64,000 nucleotides of DNA from Larimichthys crocea (GCF_000972845.2 NC_040032.1:21934248-21998247); one strand, 5' to 3'. Shown: positions 1 through 13,469, counted from the stretch's first letter. Program-made: numbers and translations. The notes: generated from the letters alone by a model not told the origin.

Positions 1-896
1 TCCACTTATACAAACTTTTGCTGTGCCACAAAACACTGTTGGAGAAAGCACTACTTTAAATTTGAGTGGAAAGCGTCCAAATATACCGCATGTTGTACCG
101 TACCATACTGTTATGTTTGTGTGTGTGAAAAGTATTAATTAATTATAATTTCTTTCTTTAATGTTATTGTTTGTTTCTCTCATGTTCTACAGGTTTGAAA
201 TAAAGTGAATATAATATCAACATGTTAGCATCCTAGCATATATTCATTTAAGTGAATAGACATCTTACATTTTGGACAAATTATTTATCCTCTAATTATA
301 TAATATATTAAGAAATGCATTTGTGTGGAGGCTGTTGTGTATAGAAACACTGCAGTGGTGTTGAGGTCATTGTGCTTGGTAACATAATTGCCCCACAGGC
401 TCTTAATGGCGGAGGCAGCTAGTTAAAAGTCCCTGCTTGTCCATTCATACTCAGCTCTCTCTCCACTTCATTCTCCTGCTCATTAAAACAGTGAATGGGC
501 CACAGATGTGGAGTCGCCCATTAGTTTTACCTGGAAGGAGCTTTGGGAGAGGTGAAGTTAGGAAGCGAAGTTAAACACCAGGGTGAGGGGCTTCATTTCC
601 CCACTGGGGCCACCCAGGCTAAAAAATGTTTTCACTCACAGTGCTGTGAGGAGACGTGTTTGTCCACCAACGGATGTTACCTGCTGCAGGTAGAGAAACA
701 GCTCAGGATATCCTGAAAGACAAGCTTAAGGGTATTTTACAACACACAAATATGTCGGATATGTTTGTCCTGTTTCCAAGGTCCTGCATCAATCTTTGGC
801 CGACAAACAGATCCTTTACACCTGGTTCTGCTTATAGGATCAATATGTAGAGCGTCATCTTGAGTCCTAATCTCCAGCAGAGGTTAGTCACGGTTT
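1..896. other. intergenic; no gene seen
   Basis: AT-rich, with one complex, moderately GC-rich block at about 400-620 that has no repeat features and could be a conserved non-coding element. The ORFs here are short and without family likeness. Confidence 0.4.
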
Positions 897-1276
897 TAAA
901 GGCCTAGTGTGTAAAATTTAGTGGGATGTATTCGTACAAGAGTGCAGAAATCGAATATAATATTCATAAGTGTACAATAAATAAATAGTAACAATAAAAA
1001 AATGTTGTATTTTGTGACCCTTTCGTTACCCTTTTGTATCCACAGAGGGAGCAAGTCCACTTCCATAGAGTCTGCCATGTTGAATTGCTATGAACAAACT
1101 GATGAACCAAACACTGTCTCTCGAGAGGGCCTTTTGCTTTTCTTTTTTTTTTTCTTCTTGTTTCGCAGTCACCATGGGTTCTCCAACAGGGAAGGGTGAG
1201 GAAAGGGGTATTCAGTTGGTTACAATCAGCAACCTCACCACTAGATGTCAGTAATTCCTGCACACTAGACCCTAAA
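897..1276 (-). mobile_element. TIR-bearing non-autonomous DNA transposon (MITE), full-length but diverged
   Basis: The ends form imperfect terminal inverted repeats: GGCCTAGTGTGTAAAATTTA at the left, and its near reverse complement (taattcctgcacactagacc) at the right. The interior has the ordered blocks found in a very common fish repeat: 'ctagtggtgaggttg', 'caaccaactga', an oligo-T/A stretch and 'gtacactaat'. No coding capacity. It is in reverse orientation to the copy at 33.85 kb. Confidence 0.7.
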
Positions 1277-2245
1277 CCATTTGAAAAAGAACAACAACCC
1301 CTAAAGAGGGTACATTCACAAGGTTTCTACACTATAGAAGTAAATAGCCCTCCATCCTCCAGTGGCCTTGTTTGGTTTAAAATAAGTATGTTATGTAATA
1401 TAACTTAAGTTGTGTGACATTTATAATGTTATGTGACTTAAATTCAAAGTTGACTTTTGGTTTCACACAGGACATGAACAGCAGCGAAAGTCCTCAATAA
1501 TTAGAGGTCTTTTAACAAGAAACGTAACTATGGGTCACAATAAGCTGCCTTCTTAAATGACATTTTGTTTTGTTTTGTTTTCTGGTGGGGACAGGCTGAA
1601 AGAAACAGATGTAGAAAGAGGTGCTGAAATCATCCAGTGGAGTGTAATTGGATGTGGGTTTCCATCAATGTGAAGTTAATTATAGCAAAAATTATCTTTC
1701 TCAGTTTAAGTGCAGATAACATTTTTAACATGCAACGAAAAAGCATTTTCTAACACAATCTGGTCTTAAACCTAACAATCAAAAAGGGTTAAAGTCATGC
1801 ATCCATTCTGAGTGTAGTAGCAGTTTGACTCAGCTGTGTTGAAACTCCCTCCTATCTGTAAAGACCCCAAAATAGCCTCGCGGCTCTGTGTCCCTTCCAG
1901 CAAATAGGCCTCATGATAGTGTCAGATCAGCTTCAGGAATGCAGCGACAAGCTCTCAGACTCAGATTGGATGCTTATCACAGCAACGTGAGCTCTGATTG
2001 GATGCTTATCATAACCATATCCTGTTGCTGGCTGATGGAATGACCTTTACACTATCAGCATGGGATGCCATCACAGGGCGAGGCGGCAGTGACTGGACTT
2101 TCCCTGATACTTTTTCACACCTATAGGATCCTTCTCTTGACCTGTGAGCCAAAACCAGTATTATTAGAGTTACAAGGCTTTGTAGCTGTATCATATTATG
2201 GCTGGGACTGTTACAATTATAGATTTGATGACTGACTGATGACAT
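1277..2245. other. intergenic; no gene seen
   Basis: Unique-looking AT-rich DNA apart from family B repeat copy 1. A local imperfect repeat, 'tcagattggatgcttatcac' and 'tctgattggatgcttatcat', occurs near 1,962 and 1,993. Confidence 0.4.
1451..1500 (+). repeat. short dispersed repeat family B, copy 1
   Basis: 'gttgacttttggtttcacac' then 'aggacatgaacagc' recurs at 13,567-13,600 as 'aggacacaaacggc'. Upstream text in both resembles 'cgtaacttaagttgtgtgac', a dispersed family in fish with 'ggttaggtttaggcac' blocks. Confidence 0.5.
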
Positions 2246-2700
2246 TCATGAACTGATGGTCGACTGTATATAAAGATAGACAATGAGTCTCCACTACCTC
2301 CCATTGTGCAAAAATGAAACCAAAATATCCGAAATATGGCTACTGCCATCTCAGACTGCTGGTTTGGAGCCAGAGTACAAGAAGAGATTGAGGTTGGAGC
2401 CACGTTATCAAGGTCGTGTCCATACATTCGTTGACTTAATTGCAATTAAGGCTTAGCTGTCAATCCTGACATGAAACTAAGTGTAAACCTGCCATGCCAT
2501 TACCCATTGGTTTGAAGACAACTAATTTGAAGCCTCAGATTTGTCAGTATGGACGACCATCTTGTTTCTTTGAAACTAGGAATGACCATCTTTGGATTAG
2601 GGCATGGAACTGGCGGGTGACGTACTGCAAGATCAACTTGCTTGGTTCTGACTCAGTTTTCAAGCAGGAAAATGTCAGTCTGCCAAGTTATAAATGATCT
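2246..2700. repeat. probable dispersed repeat of unknown class
   Basis: Text such as 'tactgccatctcagactgct', 'gttatcaaggtcgtgtccat' and 'gaccatctttggattagggc' resembles a low-copy dispersed fish repeat I have seen before. There is no second copy in this window, so this rests on memory only. A 'cttatacagtcaatgg' terminus at 3,132 resembles the end of family A. Confidence 0.3.
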
Positions 2701-5700
2701 CATATTACAGCTAAACAGTACACTAAAACATGACGATGAAAACATTTGAGGAGAGAAATAGGCAATGAATTAACAATTCTGATTCATATTTTATTAGTTT
2801 GACTGTTTAACCCGAGTTCTAAGTCTGGTCTGCTGGACGGACTCACTGAAAATGACTTCAGAATGACAATCACAGTCCTAAAATAACCTGCTTTATTGTC
2901 TATTTTACTCTAAATGGAACATCATGCTTTACTAAAGAAACCAGCAACTGATACCATAAACTCATATGGAAGATGTTAAGACAGTTGGACCTTATTGTTG
3001 CAGCCAACAGTGTTCTAGCACCAAAGTGAAACCAATTCATCAGCATGATAAGGACTACGCAAAATAACAGAAGCCACCAGGGGGGATCGACATGGTTTGG
3101 GTTCACTTTTAGGCAGCTGTCATATCTTCCATCTTATACAGTCAATGGTTTTACCCATCATTCGGTTTTCCGGTGGCCATTAGAGAAACTGCAGCACTAG
3201 CTCTAACATTCATGTAACATAAAATATGGAAATCTGCTTCTGCATGCACTAATCACCCATAAATGAATATGTGAATGTAGGTGTATGTAGCACCCTTTTC
3301 TATCACTGCTCCTGCCAACGACCTGTTTTTCATAAAATGCTATTGCTGCTGCCAGACATGTATAGGAGGATTTTTCCTACAACCTATCTAAAATGAATCT
3401 TTATAACTGATATCGATATCATTATCAATAATGATGACTAAGACTGAGATGACTAGAGAATTTCAGGATGAAATTCTGATGCCGGGGCATAAATCTGACC
3501 ATGAGTGCTTTGTGGCTACCCAGGTCAGTCCTCCTGTGGGAAAAGGGAGATGAGAGGCTCGGGGTCAATCAAGGCTAAGCCCCGCTGGTGCCAGTGGACC
3601 CCCCCGGTCCCTCCGACAGACTCTGCGATGGTGCTGACATCAGACCAAGCTCAAATACACTCCAGGAGAAGGACTTAATGTTCGCTTCAGCCCACTGGGA
3701 GTAACACAAAGAGGTAATGACATCAGGTAAGCTGTCAAATCATGCAAACACTTGATTTGTCCGTGAGACAAACCAAACATGTGCAGAGCTCCACAGGGTG
3801 CTGAAGCGAAGAAATGTAAAGGCTGAGCATCTGTACCCCGGTGAAATTTTAACTGTGGACATCTTATATTACTCCTTGTTAAAATCTCAAGTTAAGACAT
3901 CTCAAGTCTAAAACGTGAAATCTCTCTTCATCTTCATCACAGTCTTCACCAAGTTCTGCGTGGGGCTAAAAGAAAACAAATCCAACAAGGAAACAAACAA
4001 AAATGGCACAAAATAATTGGATTATTTATGCATTTATTCAGATTAGAGTTCTTGTCGATGTGTATTGACACAATCATGCTTAATTCACACACAAACAAGC
4101 ATAACCTCCATCACCCAGATCAATATCAGACGTTTTATCATTTATTACAGTCTGATTGACTGAAAAGGAAACACAGTGACCTTTTTTTTATTATTAAAAA
4201 ATAATAATAATGGTGACCATGGTGACATTGAGCATTATAGAGCTGTACCCAATAATAAATTAAAGGGTTTGGGTTATTTAAATAAAATTTAGTAGCCAAA
4301 CTACCAAACATTCATCAGTGTCAGTGTCTGTGTTGTGAGAATTGCTTTCCATTTGTTTTATGTGATAGTAAACTGAATATTTTTCACTCTTTTCTAACAC
4401 GGCTAATCAATAAGCTGAAAATTGTTGGGACAAATGATCCTTTGTAGCAGCTCTCTAACATTATGCACACCCACGGGAGCTGGAAATAGACCAGAATGCA
4501 ATGCAGCCATGTGGTGACTCCAGCTTCATGCTAATTGGAAAATGTGTTTGTCTGGACTAATTTTACCGCTACTGTTGCAGCTACATGTTGGATTCCAGTG
4601 TGTGATTTCCTACATTTCCCAAAATGACTTTTAAATCCTGCTCCAGTAGACAAAGCAGCATGCGAGAAAAAAATGATAACTCACAATGTCTGTAGAGGTA
4701 GTTGAGTACACTTGATATCATCTGATCTAAATTCACTTTGTTTGAAATTATTTATGTGATTAGCTTCTTCCAGACCACAAACCACTTGACAGAGACTTAA
4801 GAGTTTGGGCCTTTCTCGTGAAATTTTGAAAAATCTGTTGCAAGACCAGATCTGACAGTCAACCTGAACACAACTAATAATAAATACAACCTAACCTAAC
4901 AGAGCTGAGTTTAGTAAAACTGAGTGCAAGGTTTGGGAGCTCGGCTCAGGCGCGACGCAGTCGTTCTCTGCACCATTTTCCCATTCCCCGGCTTTTCCAT
5001 GTCTACTTCGCTCTGCAGCCTCGTTCCTGAGAAAAAACAGATGCCTCCTCTGCTGCCGCCCTCCCCCTCCCCACTCCTTCTTCTCGGCTGCCCGCCCCCC
5101 CCCCCTCGCCTTGCCCCTTGGGCTTTTTTTTATGGCAGGGCTTCTAACACATGACCTCTGCCATGCATTAGCCTGCATGTACACATCCATACACAACAAA
5201 TAAAACAAGAACAGTATGTGATAAAGCATGAGAATGTGTTTTTGAATGTGCACATTGTTCCTCAAATCTTTCTGTGAGGTAAGTTCAGCTCCCCAATTCC
5301 CTGTCCCTGCCAGTTTTCAGCAGCAATAACAGCATTTTGATTTATCCCCTTCAAAACACATTTGTACTGTAATCCAATCACACAGCAGCCTCGGAGAGTA
5401 AGAAATCATCTTTGCCTTGTGGAGATTTTCATTCGGCTTTTTTCTTATGTCCAATAAGAAGCCCTAACCCTAACCCGGTGCTGCCTTGTCTGGACAATCG
5501 CTTCTGTGAATCGTCCGGCTCGCCACTGCGTTATGCAGAATGACAAGCTGTAATTTGGTGTACACATTTACCTCATTTGCATGAGAAGCATTTGTGCTGC
5601 CTGCCACCAAGCCGAATGAATTACACCGGCGGTTATTCTCAATCTAAATAACGGAGGCTAAATTATGAGCGATGCTGGGAAGTGAGGGAGTTGCTCATTA

Positions 5701-7240
5701 GAACAGAGCAGCTTTTTGTTAAGTTATGGCCTCCAGTGTCTCTTTGTCCACATGAGTTGCAGGTGAGTGACGTCAGTGGTTTTTTTAAGCTGCCATTTTG
5801 AGTCCTAAACATCATCGTAACCACCGACCAAATGACAAGCAACTTTGAACGAGAGAAAGTTTCAGAGGAATGAGATTGAAGTCCTGACTGGAAGTGATGC
5901 TTCCCGTCCCGATTAATAAGTTTAAATAAATGCCAACACGTTTTATGTTGGTTCAAAGCTGAATTTGAAGTGCAGCAAACGTCTTTAATTGTGTTCAGTT
6001 ACAAAATAAATGACACACAGTGCAAAGGACTTTTTTAAAGCTTTAAGATTACTGATGATGTGACGTCAGGCTAAAAGTGACTTGACTTGATACTTAATGA
6101 ATAGGTTTACAGTCTGTGCAACATATGAGACTCTCAAACCTTGAATAGGACACAAAAGAGCTGCAGAACGCCTTAAGATAAACAGTGATGATAAAATTCA
6201 ACTTAACTAAATGTACGAATGAAAGATTAGCAAAGGATCTACTAGATATGTTTCATGTGATTCCCAGTAGAGTGCAGATCTCCACTAGGCGTGTCTGGGG
6301 GCATGTGGGTCGGGAACAGGGAGTGCAGAGCCAATACATACATGCCACATACATTGTCCCATTTGGGAAAAAAGTTGTTGATCCACTGACTCGTAATCAG
6401 GTGAATGGTGTCATTTCCACTGTGTGCCCTGTACGCCTGTTCTTGCACCATGTAACTCTGTACTAGGGGTATGATCACCAGCACAAGGTCACACACCAAC
6501 TGATTTTGGTGGATTGTATTTTATGGAGAAAATATTTTATAGTTTCCCTCTGTTGTCGCCCAGCTGCTCCGCATCAACACTGATTAAAATTTTTCTGATG
6601 CACAAAAACTGCAAAATGTAGCTGCTGTTAGCTAATGTTTGTTTGTTAGCCAGACTGCCCGGACTGTGAGCTCAGAGCACCGTGAGAGTGTTAGTGTTTG
6701 TACCACAGGTGTGAAAGAGGAAGAGGAGGTTTTCAGGGCCGGGTCACAGTGCAATGCTGACGGGGAAAGGGACCAGAGATGTTGTCATGCCAGTGTTGGA
6801 GCTGCGCAAGTGGGCAAGGTAGCCAGGTTCTGCAGCCTTTATGGACATATTGGCAGAGGTGAAGAGACTAAAGAGGCCGTTGATGGAGGAAGTTAAGAAA
6901 AGAAAAAGAGAGAGTCACTGAGCAAGAGGCTGTCAGACAAGAGTAAATCTGGGTTTGATATTTAGCATTCAGACAGGATCCGGCGCTGTGGTGAAAACAG
7001 GTTTTTCCATTCATTTGAGTGGTGATAGTTTGTTTTGGTTGCAGCAGTGTGGGCCATAGGCATGTCCATCAAGAGATTTATACAGTGAATGAGAGTGAGT
7101 GAGCAGGTGGTACCTTCATCACAAATCGCCACACCCCATAAACCGCATCGTAAAAATACCAACATCTATGAATGTGTTGCTTTAAATGAACATTCAGTCG
7201 ATGACGGTTATAAAACGAATACATAGGAAATGCAGAAGAT
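2701..7240. other. intergenic; no gene seen
   Basis: Mostly AT-rich. GC-richer complex blocks at about 3,500-3,720 and 5,480-5,680 are candidate conserved non-coding elements. A C-rich tract at 5,040-5,110 opens a low-complexity ORF. TGACGTCA (CRE-like palindrome) occurs at about 5,768 and 6,061. Confidence 0.4.
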
Positions 7241-7248
7241 AAGCATGC

Positions 7249-7325
7249 TGTGTGTGTGTGTGTGTGTGAACAAGACCTTCCTGAAAAATTATGAAGAAAT
7301 TTCCCCACAGACACACACACACACA
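7249..7325. repeat. (GT)n and (CA)n microsatellite pair
   Basis: A (TG)10 tract at 7249-7268 and a (CA)n tract at 7309-7325, 40 bp apart and complementary, so they could form a hairpin. Non-coding. Confidence 0.9.
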
Positions 7326-8141
7326 AAAAAAGATCAAAAAACGGAAACAGCACTTCTGGTTGGCTTTAAGTTGCAAACAAACTCTGTGGGGCATAATTTT
7401 ATTGTTTCGAATTAGAATAACGGCCCGCTGTATCTCCGGGCCATTTCTAACCAAATTTTGCACTTGAATTTCTCCAGACCTCCGTGAGCCTGACAAGACA
7501 GAGGACCGCACGCAAGATTATATCAAATCCTTCCTCCATCCTGACACAATGGTTACAGCCAACCACGCAACATGTAACAGGTAGTTTCTTTGGCACTCGT
7601 TTAGGAAAGTGTATTTTGAATGAAACAACAGCGGTGGGCACCTTCTGCCACTAATTGAACATTGAGTCAGCAGTTTATAGTGACAGGAAATGAATCATTT
7701 ATCGTCGTAGCAACATAGTTTTTAATTGTAACGAGTGAAAACCAAGTTCCTCAGTGGGACCAAATGCACACCACACTTAAATAATTCAATACCAGTTCTA
7801 TATTCTATTGTTTGGTTTTTAAAAATAAAAACATATAATGCACAGTTGATTTTGGGTAGATGCCCTTCATCAGTGTGTAAACCGTTGGACCTCCCATGTC
7901 AGTGTACATACTTGAGTATAGATCTTGGATAATATGGTATGCCAAGGGGCACACACGAACCGCAGCAATATGATAAATGTTCAAGCGTTGACATTTCTGG
8001 ACCTCAAACATGCATGTGCCTGGTACACTTTAAAATCCAAACTCAACTTTGGCCCTGTCACTTTGTCTTAAAAATATAAATCACTCTATGGTTGAGTGAG
8101 TTTCACTTTATGAGTTTCAGTGACAAGAAGTGTATGTAAAC

Positions 8142-8174
8142 AAAAAAAGAAAAGAAAGAAAGAAAGAAAGAAAG
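8142..8174. repeat. (GAAA)n microsatellite
   Basis: About six GAAA units preceded by an A-rich lead. Confidence 0.9.
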
Positions 8175-8661
8175 TCCATTAACTCACTTCCAGCTGTTAA
8201 AAAGAGACTACCATATAAATGCATAATTGCAAACCTAGATGTATTGATTGGTATAGTAATACAATAATAAAAAGAGAAAGACAAACTGTGCAGGCATACA
8301 TGTGATGTCTACAGATTGAAGAAGCTTTTCATGTGTCAGGTGTTGCACTTTAGGTTTAGGAAAGGATCACGGTTCAGGTTTAAGTACTAGTGACGTCTCG
8401 TAACTTAAGTTGCATTACATCCGTGACACAAGTTAAATACGATAATGAAGCAAGATAAAATTACCAATCATCCACTGAGCCTCCTTCATAAGTGAACCTG
8501 ACATTTTTTTCTCTATGACAATAGTGCATATCGTAACACGGCATCTCTGCAGAATATAAGTCAGTAGAAATGGCATGACACATGAAAAACCAAAAATATG
8601 TTGTGATAAGACGCAAAATAACATTGACAGTGACGTGCTATTCATATGCTTTTTGGTGAAA

Positions 8662-8745
8662 CCAGGCTGTCCTGTCATGTAATATTTCTGGAAATTTAGG
8701 GAGCCAGGCTGTCCTGTCATGTAATATTTCTGGAAATTTAGGGAG
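8662..8745. repeat. perfect 42-bp tandem duplication
   Basis: The 42-bp unit starting 'ccaggctgtcctgtcatgta' and ending 'ggaaatttagggag' occurs twice head to tail (8662-8703 and 8704-8745) with no difference. This implies a recent event, or a length-variable minisatellite. Confidence 0.95.
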
Positions 8746-10000
8746 TCAAAGCTAAATCTTAAAATAAATTAAAATTAGATTTGCTTTCCAGCAAAACAAA
8801 AACTAAATATATCTTTAGATATTACGAGAATTACAAACCAGGCAGTGTAGATAACTTTGAAACCATATTCAGACCATGAGCAGGGAGATAAACGTACAAT
8901 CAAACATGCATCTTTATGTCTTGGTTAAAGTTAAATGGGGGCACATCTTACGGCAAATATTTGCTCATTTGAGTGAGAATAAATCTTTGTGTCATTGTTG
9001 TGGATCAGTTCAATTCTCCTGTGACCCTTTGACTTCTCCCACCTCTCAGTCTCCTACAAACAAATATTTCCACCATCCCAGTCATCTTTCATCTTTTTCA
9101 AAGACATGTTAGCAAAAGGCTTCTGTATCAGCACTGATGTTTAATCAGTTAACATGCTGGAGAAAATGATTAAAGTTTTTTTTACTCCTGAAATGTAGAG
9201 AAGTCCTGAAGAAGGAGCCCAGAGTTTGCATTGGGTTGTTTGGTTTAGGATTAAGGTTAAGTCACTGTTTCTTAAACATTTTTGTGTAGACATCACAACT
9301 CTGAGCCGTGTGCAACGTCTGCATGTGTATTTCTGCTTTCTCTGTCAGAACAATGTTCTATACCTTTTTTTTTTTTTACATCTCTACATTTTTTCTTCAT
9401 ATGATGCCAGTTTTATAATTTGCAGGCAGATTATTGGTGAAGTCCACTCCTATGCTGAGTTTGTCTCTTTCCTTCAGACCAATGATCAATCTATAAACTG
9501 TTCCACCTTTGGTTTCTCACGCTCTCATGTGCTTTTAAAACCAAAAGCAGTAAGCTACACTGCTACCTCACATCATGCTCTCGATATTTCTCCCATCTTT
9601 GACATATTTCACTCTGGATTATCGTCTGGTCTTTATAACAGGTAGTGTTTTTTTACCGGTTCAGATTAAGCATCTCATCTCTTGTCTCTTCTTTTGCACT
9701 TCGTGAGACATGTGCATGCGTGCATTTTCCCGCTTGCATGTGAAAGTGTCTCCTCCCTAAACCTCCTTGCGAGAGTCATATGTTATATATCGTTTATTTG
9801 TGGGGAGGATTACAGCATTTTGGAGCCTATAATCCATTCTCAGTTTTAAACACACTCCCCTCCTCTTTCCTCCTCAAATCTACGGCCTGTCGCCAGGGCT
9901 CGAACTCTGAACCTGATGGCTTCCCTTCGCTTGTGAGAACTAACCAACAACTCCCCACCACCACTACCTCCAAACCCCCGAAACGAGTCGACCGCCCCCA

Positions 10001-10800
10001 CCCGGCTGCGGTGGAGATGGGGTGTGTTGTTTTACGGCGCGATCCGTCTTGTATGTCTCAGCCAAATCCTATTTTTACGGCTTGCTTATACATTCCTGCT
10101 GCAAATGGTTTACATACCGAGGCAAGGAGCCGTCCTAAATCAGCTGGCAGCTCCGTGCAGCTGGGACAAGGTGGAAACCTTGTCATCAGCCCGCTTCACC
10201 GGCGATTAATGAACCTCAAATTAAGATAATAACATCTCAGGCTGACCTGGACCAGCGGATTACATCACTTGCACGGAAATTCAATTTTAACTCTTGTCGC
10301 TCTCAGTCAAGCAGCTGGGTCCGGCACTATTTACCCACCTTGTTTTTTCCTCTCCGATTTATTTTGAGAGGGGGCCGGTGCCCATTCATGAAATCAGTGG
10401 CGTGTTTTCTCATTCTCGTAGGGTCCTTCAGTGCTGTTCAAACACTGCTGAGTGAAGCTGGAGAGGTTGTATAATGAGCAGAGGAGTTAGAGGGTGATGA
10501 CTCTGCCATTCAGAGGCCGAGCACAATCTGCACTAGTGTTTCAGGCAAAGGGCCTCGAGTGCAGCCACACAAATCCTCTGTTACCCACTCTGTTTTAAAA
10601 CCTTGTTTCATTCATGTTAGCAGCTCATAAATGGCCGCCCACCGCCTCAGCAAAAACAAGCTGAGGCCCTTCAGTTTCATAAGATGCGATCTGCTGCAGG
10701 GCCCTAATCACCCCTCTGAATTTTTTTTAATAGCGGAGGCCTTAGTTTGATAAGAGGTGATGCTGAGGGCAAAGATTTGTGGAGAAAACAGCTGGATGTT
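10001..10800. other. candidate conserved non-coding block
   Basis: An 800-bp region of complex, balanced composition without repeats, such as 'ggcgattaatgaacctcaaa' and 'ttaagataataacatctcag', with several homeodomain-type TAAT/ATTA sites. Such blocks in a gene-poor fish region are often developmental enhancers, but conservation cannot be judged from one sequence. Confidence 0.25.
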
Positions 10801-10984
10801 ACTGTCACAGCAACACAGTTCAACAAAACTTTACTAGAGTGGCCACATGCCCGGAGGCCAGAGAGGGTCATGGTGCCCCACATCCAGTCTCTGTGTGAAG
10901 GCAGGGTACATTTCTGGTAAGAAAGTCCCCTCTAAAGAAATAAAAGGAGAGACAAAATTATTGATTTTGAACATGGCTCAAAGT

Positions 10985-11345
10985 GTTGCCTTCACAGCAA
11001 AACAATGTTTGCAACCACCATTGCTGAGAAATGAGGCCAAGAGTTGCAGTTCCTTTAACGGCCACTTGTGGCTGGCTGCTATTGTATCACCTCTCTGTAT
11101 GCCTCCATGTTAAAATGCCCAGCTTCACAGCAGAAAAAAACATGTTTACAGCCTGTTTTTCTGGACCAGGCTCTTTTTTGTGCGTGCTCTGGAAAGCTAA
11201 TTTCCTGTAGCGAGTTGATTTTTATATAAAGGCAGGTTCAAATTATATTAGAGCTCAAAAATGATGTAGGGTGCAGGGCTGCCAAGATGGTGACAACCAG
11301 AAACACCACACCGAACTTCACCAACGTATGAATGACGTCACAGAG
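10985..11345 (-). repeat. dispersed repeat family A, copy 1
   Basis: Shares with the copies at 27, 36, 52 and 61 kb the block 'cttcacagcagaaa..aacatg' followed by 'tttacagcctg', and the 'ggccacttgtggctggct' type block. A 'tgacgtcac' block is near its right end. Non-coding; probably an old DNA-transposon family of fish. This is the reverse orientation relative to the 52 and 61 kb copies. Confidence 0.6.
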
Positions 11346-13469
11346 ATAAAACGTGTCTTATACAGATACATGCCATGTCATGTCCATGTTCCTTCTTGGA
11401 TTACATTGAAGGCGCATTTTAGACTCTTATTTTATTTTTTTATTAAACAATAAGTCTAAAATCTTCAAATTTATATAGTTCTATCACTTTATTTCACAGG
11501 ACACCAAAACATGATTTAAAATGCAACAGTCCTGCTACTCTCAAATTACTAGTGAGCTTGCTCCTTTGTCCTTTTTGCCTAAAATTTCTCAGATGGAACA
11601 AAGAAATTTGAATCTCATTATTCCTTTTGGAGGCATCAGAACATTGACATTTAGTAAGCAACACTGTTTTTTGACGTTAACAGCAAGGAGCAACACAAAA
11701 ACACCTTTACTTGTATATTTCAGGAGACAAATTGTCTTTAGATAGATGCATAAGCTGGACCACAATGCAAGTCTTTAAGTTTGGTAAGTTAAAAAATGTA
11801 GACAAACAATGAATAGCTCATGAAGAGTTGTGAATTTAACATGTGCATCTATGGTCTCAAATTTAGCAATTTATAAATCTGTTTTTCTTTTGAATTTGCT
11901 TTTTGTCATGCCTTTAATTTAAACACACATTCTGCAAGTTGTCTAAAGGTGTGCAAGTGTAGTTTGTAATTTTCCCACAAACTGCAAAGATTAAAGCTGC
12001 AAATCATTCCATTCACATCTCAGAATATGACGTTGTAGATCATATTGCACTGTTTATGGTGCTGTTAAAGTATTACTGTTTTCTCATCCTCCCTCACACT
12101 CCCGAAACTCCCTTCTGCAGCAGCTGCCTCAATGACGTAAAAAGAAAAATAAGAATTTTATATTTTGCGTCTCAGCTTCTTTCCTCCTCCCCTTCTCTTT
12201 CCCTTCTGCATCCTCTCCGAGCTTTCAGAGGAATTGCTTTTTCTTGCATGTAGGAGGGAAAAAAAAGTTCTTAAAAGTCTTATGAGTGAAAAGGATGTTA
12301 CCTCATTAAAGAAGCGGCCATAAATCTGTCTTCCTCTTCAGCAGCACCGCTCCACATCTGGACGTTCACTCCAGCCACTCATTGTTGCTCATTCTCGCTG
12401 AGCCCCGGATGGGATTTATGGTTCGTTCTGCTCGTGTCACATGTTGTTTAGTCCTGCTTCCCTATCAGCAATCTCATGCTGGTACCTTCCCGTCTGATGT
12501 TTGGGATTTTTGCCAAAGCGTAATGCTCTCTGCATCGAGATAGTCCAAGTCTGTCACTTGTGAAATGTGCTTACAGTGGCTCTGTAGTTGGAGGTGTTAA
12601 CTGCTGCTGTCTTGGATGATTCTTCCCTAGAGATAACCAGGAAGCAATCTGGATGAATAACGCTCAAATGAAAAAATAAAATGTGACGTCTGGTGTTTTG
12701 TGCAGGGCTTGACTTTTATACACTTACTGTGAATAAGTTTTATTTCAGTCATAAGTGTGCATGAAGCAAAACTTAATTTATCAGGTGATAATACAACTCC
12801 ATATTTAGATCGGTTATATATGCTGATATATCAACATGTATGGTATATTATTTCTGGTTTGTACACATGTACTGTATCTCCCACAAAAAGATGCCACTGT
12901 TTATCATAACAATACAAATACACACACATACACTGAAAGTGTGCGCTGTTATTTTACAACTCATTGTCTCAAGAATACGAAGACAAGAGATGCGAGACAC
13001 AACAAGTTTTGTATAGAGATTAGGAGGGCATTTAGATTTAGCCAGTAGACGGGTATAAAGACTTTTGTCTTTAGAAGTTGTAGTGCCCCAAACTCCAAAT
13101 TTCCTGGCAGTTCACTGCTAATGTTTTGCAGGTCCACACAAATTATATTTGAATTTCATAGCATGCATATTTTGGGTTATGTGGGCACCATCATTACATT
13201 TTCAAAATTATATCAGTCTTTACAAGAAACAGCACCAGTGTTATTTTAAGTGTTCCAAGATTACTTTGGTGACTTTAGGAATTAGGTCTCTTCATTCAAC
13301 GCAATATCATGGGATGGCGTATATTGTCATGACAACGCCTTTCAAGCTTTTTGCATGTCATTTAACACTGTTATAGATGTCTGTTTATTATCTTGTTGGT
13401 TTTAGCTGTGTAGGAAAACACAGAGTCATGGTAACAACAATAAATGCGTGGTTAATTGTGAAATGGTTA

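Larger units (their letters stand above)
7326..10000. other. intergenic; no gene seen
   Basis: AT-rich DNA with the 42-bp tandem duplication and a GAAA tract. The 139-codon ORF at 9226-9645 includes a poly-T stretch and has no domain likeness, so it is not called. Confidence 0.4.

Noticed and set aside
4891..5265. 124-codon minus-strand ORF rich in Gly, Arg and Glu
   Set aside because: Low-complexity translation of a C-rich/CT-rich tract; no conserved motif.
5464..5478. Telomere-like (CCCTAA)2
   Set aside because: Only two and a half units; expected by chance in a window of this size.
5766..6068. Two TGACGTCA CRE palindromes
   Set aside because: No promoter or gene start nearby; 8-mers of this kind occur by chance and within dispersed repeats.
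9226..9645. 139-codon plus-strand ORF
   Set aside because: AT-rich, includes a poly-T run, with no domain and no splice context. Length is within chance for this window.
9780..10229. 149-codon plus-strand ORF
   Set aside because: Runs through a balanced-composition block that is more likely regulatory. The translation looks like non-coding sequence, with an overlapping open frame in another phase.
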